Source: Selenomonadaceae bacterium (GTDB lineage: Bacteria; Bacillota; Negativicutes; Selenomonadales; Selenomonadaceae). From it: DNA of 7,035 nucleotides. Positions within the stretch are counted from its first letter, which is position 1, and each line of letters opens with the position of its first letter. The DNA is taken from assembly GCA_017453765.1 (NCBI GenBank), contig JAFTEG010000207.1, forward strand, positions 1-7,035, in the 5' to 3' direction. The translations under genes were made by a program, and so were the position numbers. The notes below the pieces were generated by a model that was given only the letters and a program-made list of their open reading frames with translations, made no database searches and had not been told where the DNA came from. Positions 1 to 6,162 of the stretch are shown here, piece by piece.

Positions 1-2
1 AA

Positions 3-338
3 GAAAATCCGATTATGGGCGTAGGACTCGGCAACTACAAAAATGTTTTCGTGACGCATACCGGCACTGAAAATTTCAAGCTGACTCACGCTTATAATTC
101 GTACCTGCAATTTTGGGCGGAAACGGGAATTTTCGGTGTTGCCTTATTCTGCGGAATTTTCGGCGGCATTTTAATTTGGGCAAAGAAACGTTGCGGCAAT
201 TTGTACGGACGAATTCTATTTTTCGCAACGCTGTCACTTATGCTTTACGGCTTGACCGATTTTATTTTTGAAAGTTACAGCGCGATGAGGATTTACTGGG
301 TTTTGTTCGGCATATGTCTTGCAAGTTTAGATCGATAG
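3..338 (+). CDS. O-antigen ligase/polymerase-like membrane protein, C-terminal part (5' end outside window)
   Basis: The frame is open to the left edge (E-N-P-I before the first Met at 15), so only the last 111 residues are visible. The N-P-I-M-G-V-G-L-G-N segment followed by H-A-Y-N-S-Y-L-Q-F-W-A-E-T-G is the pattern of the periplasmic loop and next helix in WaaL/Wzy/RfaL-family proteins. These join or polymerise lipid-linked glycans at the outer face of the inner membrane. Three hydrophobic segments follow: about G-I-F-G to I-W-A, I-L-F-F to F-I-F, and I-Y-W-V to L-A-S. The protein ends L-A-S-L-D-R; the last two codons and the TAG stop lie inside the GATCGATAG repeat that starts at 330, so the original C-terminus may have been slightly altered. 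Family is well supported by the motif. The substrate (O-antigen, capsule or other glycan) cannot be told from this fragment. Confidence 0.78.
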   Translation, partial: ENPIMGVGLGNYKNVFVTHTGTENFKLTHAYNSYLQFWAETGIFGVALFCGIFGGILIWAKKRCGNLYGRILFFATLSLMLYGLTDFIFESYSAMRIYWVLFGICLASLDR

Positions 339-495
339 TGGTTGGATCGATAGATCGATAGTGGTTGGATCGATAGATCGATAGTTGTTGGATCGATAGA
401 TCGATAGTTGACAGATCGATAGATCGATAGTTGACAGATCGATAGAAAACCATCGATCCATCGATCCATCGATCTATCTACCCATCGATCCATCT
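330..495. repeat. GATCGAT repeat array 1 with opposed arms
   Basis: The left arm is built of GATCGATA octamers in pairs plus a 7-nt spacer, giving a 23-bp period. There is one partial unit (330-344), four full units (345-367, 368-390, 391-413, 414-436) and a final octamer at 437-444. Spacers read GTGGTTG, GTGGTTG, GTTGTTG, GTTGACA, GTTGACA. After G-AAAA-CC (445-451) the sequence inverts into ATCGATCC-type octamers at 452, 460, 468 (ending T), 476 (degenerate) and 484. The two arms can pair, and each ATCGAT is itself palindromic. The array contains 14 GATC sites and fills the whole gap between the upstream stop and the ribosome binding site of the next gene. No transposase is linked. Function is unknown; it could be an intergenic palindromic repeat or a non-autonomous mobile relic. 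Confidence 0.93.
436..474. repeat. 39-bp core shared exactly with array 2 (copy 1)
   Basis: This stretch is identical to 1949-1987. It spans the last left-arm octamer, the A-rich turn and three right-arm octamers. GATCGATAG (437-445) can pair with CCATCGATC (450-458) around an AAAA loop, giving a 9-bp stem with one A-C mismatch. It is the junction where the array changes orientation. Confidence 0.88.
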
Positions 496-498
496 AAT

Positions 499-504
499 GG
501 TGAT
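499..504 (+). promoter_or_regulatory. Ribosome binding site for the AsmA-like gene
   Basis: GGTGAT sits 3 nt before the ATG at 508. It matches the 3' half of the full Shine-Dalgarno sequence (AAGGAGGTGATC), for which such short spacing is expected. It directly abuts array 1, leaving no room for a promoter between array and gene. Confidence 0.55.
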
Positions 505-507
505 GAT

Positions 508-1923
508 ATGAAAAAGAAATTAAAAATTTTTTTAGGCGTTATCGCGGCGCTGATTATAATTTTGTTTGTGACGTTGGAGCTTGCAAGTAAAGGCGCGGCT
601 GAAATTTTTAACAAGGCAATGCAGGAACAGGATATGCTGAAAGGCACTATTACCGTTGATGAAATTAGCGCAACGATTACCGGCAATGTTGACTTTAAAA
701 ATCTGCATTGGAAAAATGAACGCGGCGATACCATTCTTGACATTCCGGAAGGCGGCTTTAAAGTAAAAGTTTTCGACGTCATAACCGGCAACTTTAAATC
801 TACAACGATTGAAGAATTGAGTTTAACAAACGCCGCAGTGTCGCTGAACTTTGATGAAAATATGAACGTCGACTTCATACGCCATTCAAATGATTTTAAT
901 ACCGTTTCGCAGGATATGAAAAATAATACCGGCGATTGGAAAGAAAAAGTCAGCCGCGAAAATAAGACGGAAGAGGAACTTAAAGAAATTGGCGAACGCC
1001 GCCGCAGGTTACAGCAGTCCAAAATTGAACACGGCTGGAAAAATTTTAATCTTGAAGGCAAAAAGTTAAATGTAAAATTGAAATTGAACAACTGCCGCTT
1101 TGAAGTCTTTCAGCGCGAACGCCATTACCTTATGAGCGGCGTACAGATTACCTCGAAGATTAACACTGATGACTCAATGTCGCTTAACGTTATTACCGGC
1201 AGTTTCGGCGGTACGATGACGGGACGCGGTCTTAAGATTGACGGCAACATTGATTTTAAAAATGAAACCGTGCCGCAATGCAATATGCTGATTCTCTTGC
1301 AGGAGGTTGACCCCTCGTCACTCGGTATGGGTAACCTGCACGACGTTATGACGCTTTCTGCGCGGTTTACCGGTCCCGTCAGCAGACCGCTCGGCAAGGG
1401 CAAAGTCACGATGAAAGAATTGAACCTGCCCGGCATAAGTTTTCAAAACGTCGAAGGCAAGATATTTTATGAAGATGCAATGCTGAATTTTGAGGACGTG
1501 AACGCGGACGTTTACGGCGGCAAGCTGGTTGCGCACGGCGATTACAATATCGATACGCGCTACTACAACGTTTATGGTCAAGGCGCCGGTTTGAAGGCGT
1601 ACAACGCGTTGCCGGACGCGCACTTACATTGTGACGTGGATTTAAATTTAACCATTCAATCCAAAGGCAACGCGAAGGAGACGACTACTTTCGGCGATTT
1701 TGTTTCCGGCAAGGGACATTACAGCGTGATAATGTTTGACAGCTTGTCCGGCAAATTTCATAATGTCTACGGCAAATTAGATTTTTACGACGTGCTGATT
1801 AAACTTAGCAGCGGCTACAAAATTTCTACCGACGCCCTCAGCATTGAAGGTGGAAAATTAAAATTTAATCCGATATCCTTAACCGACGATCACGGCAACG
1901 TTATTCGTACTTTTGAGCAGTAG
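508..1923 (+). CDS. AsmA/TamB-like membrane-anchored envelope protein
   Basis: The product is 471 aa. An N-terminal basic stretch (M-K-K-K-L-K) and a single hydrophobic segment at about residues 7-26 indicate an inner-membrane anchor, with the rest outside the cytoplasm. The body is beta-rich with repeated patterns such as I-T-G-N-V-D-F-K-N and G-N-I-D-F-K-N. Residues 312-350 carry F-Q-N-V-E-G-K-I-F-Y, then V-Y-G-G-K-L-V-A-H-G, the type of repeat seen in AsmA, YhdP and TamB-like proteins. A charged, probably helical insert lies at about 140-176. Known family members help lipid transport or outer-membrane assembly in diderm bacteria; that role here is inferred. It is shorter than TamB or YhdP and nearer AsmA in size. 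ATG 508 is chosen for its GGTGAT site and position before the anchor. The gene is bracketed by the two GATCGAT arrays; its TAG stop adjoins array 2. Confidence 0.68.
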   Translation: MKKKLKIFLGVIAALIIILFVTLELASKGAAEIFNKAMQEQDMLKGTITVDEISATITGNVDFKNLHWKNERGDTILDIPEGGFKVKVFDVITGNFKSTTIEELSLTNAAVSLNFDENMNVDFIRHSNDFNTVSQDMKNNTGDWKEKVSRENKTEEELKEIGERRRRLQQSKIEHGWKNFNLEGKKLNVKLKLNNCRFEVFQRERHYLMSGVQITSKINTDDSMSLNVITGSFGGTMTGRGLKIDGNIDFKNETVPQCNMLILLQEVDPSSLGMGNLHDVMTLSARFTGPVSRPLGKGKVTMKELNLPGISFQNVEGKIFYEDAMLNFEDVNADVYGGKLVAHGDYNIDTRYYNVYGQGAGLKAYNALPDAHLHCDVDLNLTIQSKGNAKETTTFGDFVSGKGHYSVIMFDSLSGKFHNVYGKLDFYDVLIKLSSGYKISTDALSIEGGKLKFNPISLTDDHGNVIRTFEQ

Positions 1924-1926
1924 TTA

Positions 1927-2028
1927 GATCGATGGATCGATAGTGGTTAGATCGATAGAAAACCATCGATCCATCGATCCATCGATCCAAAAATCCACCG
2001 ATCCATCGATCCATCGATCTATCGATCC
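1927..2028. repeat. GATCGAT repeat array 2 with opposed arms
   Basis: It has the same design as the array at 330-495 but a shorter left arm and a longer right arm. The left arm has GATCGATG (1927), GATCGATA (1935), spacer GTGGTTA (1943-1949) and GATCGATA (1950). After G-AAAA-CC (1958-1964) come eight octamers from 1965 to 2028. Most are ATCGATCC; the fourth (AAAAATCC) and fifth (ACCGATCC) are degenerate and the seventh ends in T. There are ten GATC sites. The array begins 3 nt after the AsmA-like stop and ends 4 nt before the aminotransferase Shine-Dalgarno site, so it would be carried in any read-through transcript and could fold there. Confidence 0.92.
1949..1987. repeat. 39-bp core shared exactly with array 1 (copy 2)
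   Basis: This is identical to 436-474 and in the same orientation. GATCGATAG (1950-1958) can pair with CCATCGATC (1963-1971) around AAAA. The two copies are direct repeats about 1.5 kb apart with the AsmA-like gene between them. Confidence 0.88.
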
Positions 2029-2032
2029 ATTT

Positions 2033-2039
2033 AGGAGAG
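2033..2039 (+). promoter_or_regulatory. Ribosome binding site that sets a TTG start
   Basis: AGGAGAG lies 8 nt before TTG 2048, the ideal distance. It is the only strong Shine-Dalgarno match near the 5' end of the aminotransferase frame. It argues against the longer reading that begins at GTG 1943 within the repeat array. Confidence 0.82.
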
Positions 2040-2047
2040 TGAACATT

Positions 2048-3334
2048 TTGGCAGAATACATTGGCGCAGAAAAAATTGTTGAGAAGAAGAAAAAATTCAT
2101 TATGCCTTGCTTGGGACATTTTTATTTCAACCCGCCGCAATTCGTACGCGGTGAAATGCAGTATCTCTTCGACGCCGCCGGTAAAAAATATCTCGACATG
2201 TACGCAGGCGTTTCAGTCATTAACTGCGGTCACTGCAACCCCTTCATTACCGAACGCCTTATCGCGCAGATTCAAACTCTTCAACACGTCTGCAACATTT
2301 ATCTCACGGAAAATTTTGTAAACCTTGCCGAACGCTTGGCAGAAGTCACGCCGGGCAATTTGCAAAAGTCTTTCTTCTGTTCAACCGGCACGGAGGCGAA
2401 TGAAGGCGCTTTACTTTTGGCGTCGATTTACACGAAGAGTTCAGAATTTATCGCGTTGCAAAATTCTCTGCACGGTCGCACGAAACTTACAATGAGCTTG
2501 ACCGGTATCGGTATGTGGCGAACGGATCCCAATCCCGTCGGCGGCATTAACTTTGCGCCTAATCCCTACTGTTACCGCTGTCCGCTCGGCAAAAAATATC
2601 CCGAATGCGATTTGGAATGCGCCAATAAAATTGAAAGCGTCATTAAAAATTTCACGTCCGGCAAAGTCGCCGCGCTTATCGCCGAACCTATTCAAGGTAA
2701 CGCCGGCATTGTCGTGCCGCCGAAAAATTATTTTAAGCGCGTCAAAGAGATTTTGGAAAAGTACGGCGCACTGTTAATTTCGGACGAAGTTCAAACCGGT
2801 TTCGCGCGTACCGGCAAAATGTTTGCCATTGAAAATTTTGACGTGGTGCCGGACATTATGTCGGTGGCGAAGGCTCTCGGCAACGGTCAACCTATCAGCG
2901 CTTTTATTTCCACTGCCGAAATTGCCGACACTTACACGCGTCCCGGCGCGTCGACTCTCGGCGGCAATCCCGTCTCTTCGACTGCCGGTCTTGCCGTGTT
3001 GGATTATATCGCTGAAAAAGATTTAATGAAGAATGCACGTGAACGCGGCGAACAGCTTAAAACCGGTTTAAAAAATTTGCAAAAAAAATATCCGATTATC
3101 GGCGACGTTCGCGGTATCGGACTTATGCTCGGTGCGGAATTTGTCAACGCCGATAAATCCCCTGCACCTCAAGCTCTCGACAAAGTTTTGGAGAAGTTGA
3201 AAGATATGGGCTTTATTATCGGCAAGGGCGGCGTCGGTCGCAACGTCATGGCTTTTCAACCGCCGCTTGTCATTACCGAAAAAAATGTTGACGACGTGCT
3301 TAACGCGCTGGATTTAGTGCTGGGCAGTTGCTAA
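2048..3334 (+). CDS. Class III PLP-dependent aminotransferase
   Basis: The product is 428 aa when started at TTG 2048, typical for the family. The frame stays open upstream to GTG 1943, but that would add 35 repeat-encoded residues (R-S-I-D-P-S-I type), and the strong AGGAGAG site points to the TTG. Family marks in order: C-S-T-G-T-E-A-N-E-G (PLP phosphate-binding loop); H-G-R-T; A-E-P-I-Q-G-N-A-G; D-E-V-Q-T-G-F-A-R-T-G with Asp246 expected to bind the pyridine nitrogen; V-A-K-A-L-G-N-G with Lys275 as the expected Schiff-base lysine; and P-G-A-S-T-L-G-G-N-P. All key residues are present, so it should be an active cytoplasmic enzyme. Residues 175-191 hold a cysteine cluster (C-Y-R-C then C-D-L-E-C). 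Relatives include ornithine, 4-aminobutyrate, putrescine and alanine-glyoxylate aminotransferases; the amino donor cannot be fixed from sequence. The downstream helicase gene starts 12 nt after its stop. Confidence 0.9.
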   Translation: MAEYIGAEKIVEKKKKFIMPCLGHFYFNPPQFVRGEMQYLFDAAGKKYLDMYAGVSVINCGHCNPFITERLIAQIQTLQHVCNIYLTENFVNLAERLAEVTPGNLQKSFFCSTGTEANEGALLLASIYTKSSEFIALQNSLHGRTKLTMSLTGIGMWRTDPNPVGGINFAPNPYCYRCPLGKKYPECDLECANKIESVIKNFTSGKVAALIAEPIQGNAGIVVPPKNYFKRVKEILEKYGALLISDEVQTGFARTGKMFAIENFDVVPDIMSVAKALGNGQPISAFISTAEIADTYTRPGASTLGGNPVSSTAGLAVLDYIAEKDLMKNARERGEQLKTGLKNLQKKYPIIGDVRGIGLMLGAEFVNADKSPAPQALDKVLEKLKDMGFIIGKGGVGRNVMAFQPPLVITEKNVDDVLNALDLVLGSC

Positions 3335-3346
3335 GGAGAATTTTTA

Positions 3347-4105
3347 ATGGACGAAGATTTTATCGATTCAAAGGCGACATATGAAATTAAACCTAAAAAA
3401 GGTGTCAATCCGCGTACTCTTCAAAGTCATCAGACAAAAGCCATAGAAGCGCTTAATAATCTTAACAAAAAATTTTCGGCGTACAGCACATTGATAGTGT
3501 TGCCGACAGGCGGCGGGAAAACTTATACCGCGTCGACGTGGCTTTTGAGTAACGCGATTGACAAAGGAAAAAAAATTTTATGGTTGGCACATAGGCAGAT
3601 GCTTTTGGAACAGGCGGCGGAGTCTTTTAAAAAATACGCTTTTGCTACTGATATGCCGCACGTTTCATCATTTAACTACCGCATAATTTCCGGCGAACCC
3701 TTGCACGATAGCACGATAGATATTCAACCTTCCGATAACATTTTAATTATCAGCAAAGACAGCTTGGGAAGAAATTTAAATCGTCTTGACAGCTGGCTTG
3801 CAAGCGAAGACGAAATCTTTCTTGTAATTGACGAGGCTCATCATTCGACGGCAAAGACATACAGAAAAGTTATAGACTACGTTAAAAGTCGCGTAAAAAA
3901 TTTAAAGCTCATAGGTTTGACTGCAACGCCCTTTCGTACGGCTGAAAGTGAACAGGGACTTTTGTCCAAAATTTACACTGACGGAACTCGTGACGATCAA
4001 GCTGTAAAAAATGACGTTGGAATTGTCTATCAAATCGGCTTAAAAGACTTAATAAACAGCCGAATTTTTCTGCACCGAAATTTGAAACTTATTACACGGA
4101 TTTAG
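3347..4105 (+). CDS. DEAD/DEAH-box superfamily 2 helicase, N-terminal fragment
   Basis: This frame encodes 252 aa. AAGGAGA (3333-3339) overlaps the aminotransferase TAA stop and lies 7 nt before the ATG, so the start is firm and translation is probably coupled within one transcript. R-T-L-Q-S-H-Q-T-K-A fits the Q-motif region; Walker A is P-T-G-G-G-K-T (53-59, Lys58); Walker B is D-E-A-H (162-165); motif III is G-L-T-A-T-P-F-R (190-197). This is RecA-like domain 1 of an SSL2/type III restriction-like helicase, which hydrolyses ATP to move on or unwind nucleic acid. The last residues (about F-L-H-R-N-L-K-L-I-T-R-I) are out-of-frame products of the shift near 4065-4069 and are not family-like. 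Compared with the aminotransferase the gene is visibly richer in A/T-ending codons, which may mean a different origin. Confidence 0.85.
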   Translation: MDEDFIDSKATYEIKPKKGVNPRTLQSHQTKAIEALNNLNKKFSAYSTLIVLPTGGGKTYTASTWLLSNAIDKGKKILWLAHRQMLLEQAAESFKKYAFATDMPHVSSFNYRIISGEPLHDSTIDIQPSDNILIISKDSLGRNLNRLDSWLASEDEIFLVIDEAHHSTAKTYRKVIDYVKSRVKNLKLIGLTATPFRTAESEQGLLSKIYTDGTRDDQAVKNDVGIVYQIGLKDLINSRIFLHRNLKLITRI

Positions 4106-4134
4106 AATACGGAGCAAATTTAGGATTAGACGCG

Positions 4135-5625
4135 TTGGAAAGTATTCAAAACTTCGATACACTTCCGCCCGATATCGCAGAAGAAATTGCAACCGGTGCG
4201 GCGCGAAATAATTTAATCGTGAGAACTTTTAAGAAAAAGGCTGATGAATATGGTCAGACGATAGTTTTTGCGATAAATATAACTCATGCAATAGTTTTGA
4301 CAAAACTTTTTAATAAAGCAGGAATCAAGGCAGCTTGTGTCGTTTCAAATATTAAGGATGAAGGTACCGGCATAACTTTAAGCCGCGAAGATAATAAAAA
4401 AAATATTGAAAAGTATCGCAAGGGCGAAATACAAGTTTTAGTCAATGTAAATATTTTGACTGAAGGCGTTGACTTGCCGAAAACCAAAACAGTTTTTTTA
4501 ACGCGTCCTACTGTTTCAACAATTTTAATGACACAAATGGTCGGAAGAGCCCTGCGCGGTCCGGACGCAGAAGGTACTGCAACGGCGTACATTGTTTCGT
4601 TTTTGGATAATTGGAACGAAAAAATAGCGTGGGTAAATCCCGACACGCTTTTCACCGGTTCAAATGATTTTAATGATACCAATCCTGAATATCAGCAACG
4701 TATGATTCGTTTAATTTCCATTGCAAAAATTGAAGAATTTGCGTCAATTTTAAGTGACAGTATCGACACGACAGAGTTGGAAGCGGTACCTTTTGCTCAA
4801 AGAATACCTATCGGCATGTACGCTTTTCAATACATTAACGAAAACAGAAAAGACCTTTCATACCAAGTCATGGTTTATGACAGCACTAAAGATGCTTACG
4901 AAAAATTTATGGCGGCATTGCCGACTTTGTCAGCTGATTTAAATTCCGATGAAGAGTATTTGTCGAACGAAATTTTAAACAAATTGGTTTTAGAATGTAA
5001 AAACAGATTTTTTGCAGATGAAATGGTTCCGCCCTATGATGAACGCGATATCAGATATATTTTAAAATATTTTGCACAAAACGGCGAATGTCCGGCTTTC
5101 TATACTTTTGAGCATATTGACAGAAGTAAATTGGACGTGTCAAAAATTGCACGGAAAATTTGTAATGATGATATGCGCAGAAGTGAGGAAGAAAATTATT
5201 TAAATGATTTATGGGAAAACGGTGACGAAAATATTTTACGTTTGTTCTTCGGCAAAAAAATGTATTTTTTGAAAATGGTTGACATTGAAATTTTCAAGTG
5301 GAAACATCCCGAATACTACAACGCAATTCAAGATAACGTAATTCCCGAAAAAAAATCTTTGGAAAAGTTATCGCTTTACGAAATGGAAAAAGTTAATCCC
5401 GAACGTGCAAGAAAACTGCGCGAGGACGCTTTTAAAAAGGCTCGTGTTAAGGTCAATGATTTAGAGGTTGCATACAGATGTGCCGGTTGCGGGGGAATTT
5501 TTTACAACAAACAATTTTTGCAGGTGGATCATATAAAATCTTTGAATAACGGCGGCTTAACGGTGCCGGAAAATTTGCAGATACTTTGTCGGTCATGCAA
5601 CGCGAAAAAGGGTGACAAGGTATGA
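4135..5625 (+). CDS. Helicase C-terminal domain plus HNH endonuclease, C-terminal fragment
   Basis: This frame encodes 496 aa from TTG 4135, though homologous reading begins about 4069. A weak TAGGAT (4121-4126) could allow separate translation. Numbered on the rejoined protein, it carries T-E-G-V-D (372-376) and Q-M-V-G-R-A-L-R-G (397-405), which are motifs V and VI of RecA-like domain 2 with the arginine finger. After a long unassigned region comes an HNH domain: zinc-type C712-x-x-C715, V-D-H-I-K with His729, N743-L-Q, then C748-R-S-C751-N752. It is the H-N-N variant of the ββα-metal fold, with all expected residues present, so the nuclease part looks intact. Without domain 1 the helicase cannot work. 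The TGA stop overlaps the start of the next gene (ATGA), indicating coupled translation with the 173-aa protein. Helicase plus HNH suggests DNA processing or defence; the target is unknown. Confidence 0.83.
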   Translation: MESIQNFDTLPPDIAEEIATGAARNNLIVRTFKKKADEYGQTIVFAINITHAIVLTKLFNKAGIKAACVVSNIKDEGTGITLSREDNKKNIEKYRKGEIQVLVNVNILTEGVDLPKTKTVFLTRPTVSTILMTQMVGRALRGPDAEGTATAYIVSFLDNWNEKIAWVNPDTLFTGSNDFNDTNPEYQQRMIRLISIAKIEEFASILSDSIDTTELEAVPFAQRIPIGMYAFQYINENRKDLSYQVMVYDSTKDAYEKFMAALPTLSADLNSDEEYLSNEILNKLVLECKNRFFADEMVPPYDERDIRYILKYFAQNGECPAFYTFEHIDRSKLDVSKIARKICNDDMRRSEEENYLNDLWENGDENILRLFFGKKMYFLKMVDIEIFKWKHPEYYNAIQDNVIPEKKSLEKLSLYEMEKVNPERARKLREDAFKKARVKVNDLEVAYRCAGCGGIFYNKQFLQVDHIKSLNNGGLTVPENLQILCRSCNAKKGDKV

Positions 5626-6143
5626 ATGAACTTTTTTACACGGCGCCGGATTTGGCTTGCATAATTGATAATTGGGATTTGACTGTAAATGATTCTTCAG
5701 ACTTGATTCAAAAAATTTTTCAACAAGACAAAAATTTTCTTGCCGATGAATATAGAAATGATTATCGCAAGCTGTTTCTTGACGTTAGATATTGGTCAGA
5801 TTATCTGTGCGACAAAGTGACTTTTGACAAAGAATTTCCTGCGATACAAAAGGACTGCGGAGGTGTATTGGACGACACAAATTTTGTGAATGACGACTTC
5901 GACTTAGATTTATTTTTTAAGTCACTTCGTATAAAACTTTTGTACATTGGCGAGAAAAAATATGTGCGAATGAAATTGCGTACGTTGCTTTCAGTTTACG
6001 GCTACAAAAGGCGCTCAAAAGAATTTATTTTTTATTTAAAAGACTGTTTGAAGTTTTACCACATTCAAACGAGTTTGCGCGGAAAAATTTGTGACGTTGC
6101 CGAAATAAATTTAGACGATATGATAACTTTTCGCGTCGTATAA
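5622..6143 (+). CDS. Unknown 173-aa protein, partner of the helicase-HNH gene
   Basis: The start ATG at 5622 overlaps the upstream TGA by 4 nt, and AAGGGTGAC (5608-5616) gives a good ribosome binding site, so the gene is real and translationally coupled. I do not recognise the family. No signal peptide or membrane segment is visible. The first 100 residues are acidic and aromatic, with D-D-F-D-L-D-L-F-F-K at 91-100. The part from about 100 to 155 is basic, with K-L-R-T-L-L-S-V-Y-G-Y-K-R-R-S (118-132) before a helix-like stretch. This could be a nucleic-acid-binding region of helix-turn-helix type, but that is a guess from charge and spacing. No nuclease motif is convincing. The overlap suggests the two proteins act in one complex or pathway. 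A bidirectional terminator follows, so this is the last gene of the run. Confidence 0.75.
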   Translation: MNELFYTAPDLACIIDNWDLTVNDSSDLIQKIFQQDKNFLADEYRNDYRKLFLDVRYWSDYLCDKVTFDKEFPAIQKDCGGVLDDTNFVNDDFDLDLFFKSLRIKLLYIGEKKYVRMKLRTLLSVYGYKRRSKEFIFYLKDCLKFYHIQTSLRGKICDVAEINLDDMITFRVV

Positions 6144-6162
6144 AAATTTCGCCTGCTTTTTC

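Larger units (their letters stand above)
3347..5625 (+). pseudogene. Helicase-HNH fusion gene interrupted by a one-base frameshift
   Basis: Two consecutive frames together make one protein. The upstream frame loses sense after Q-I-G-L-K-D-L-I-N-S-R-I. The -1 frame continues F-S-A-P-K-F-E-T-Y-Y-T-D-L-E-Y-G without a stop, and helicase motifs are split cleanly across the junction. Joining them at the T run 4065-4069 (one T restored) gives about 759 residues: helicase domain 1 (about 20-230), helicase domain 2 (about 275-420), a 280-residue linker of unknown fold, and an HNH nuclease domain (about 708-757). The local sequence is not a classic slippery heptamer: the ATT codon would re-pair as AAT. 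A real inactivating mutation or a read error is therefore likelier than programmed frameshifting. If the base is truly missing, only an incomplete helicase domain is made from the first start. Confidence 0.8.

Noticed and set aside
408..436. TTGACA copies in array 1 as -35 promoter boxes
   Set aside because: TTGACA occurs at 408-413 and 431-436, but no -10-like hexamer lies 16-18 bp downstream of either.
262..493. Minus-strand reading frames through array 1
   Set aside because: They are open only because the octamer repeat lacks stops in those frames; they encode low-complexity Y-R-S-I-D repeats, have no ribosome binding site and run over the ligase-like gene end.
330..495. CRISPR array
   Set aside because: Units are only 8 and 23 bp, spacers are 7 nt and nearly identical, and no cas gene is present.
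474..1091. 205-codon minus-strand frame opposite the AsmA-like gene
   Set aside because: It is antisense to a convincing coding gene, has no ribosome binding site and its product is low-complexity (Ser/Phe-rich).
436..1987. The AsmA-like gene with its flanking arrays as an insertion sequence
   Set aside because: There is no transposase, the 39-bp cores are direct rather than inverted, and the gene between them is a normal envelope gene.
1901..2140. Minus-strand reading frame through array 2
   Set aside because: This is repeat-derived sequence plus antisense of the aminotransferase 5' end, with no start signal.
4061..4075. Programmed -1 ribosomal frameshift in the helicase gene
   Set aside because: Codons ATT TTT do not form a slippery heptamer with good re-pairing, and no clear stimulatory hairpin is seen just downstream; a mutation or sequence error is simpler.
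3347..5625. Type III restriction Res subunit or Hachiman HamB
   Set aside because: No methylase or HamA-like partner is adjacent, and the C-terminal HNH domain does not fit either system.
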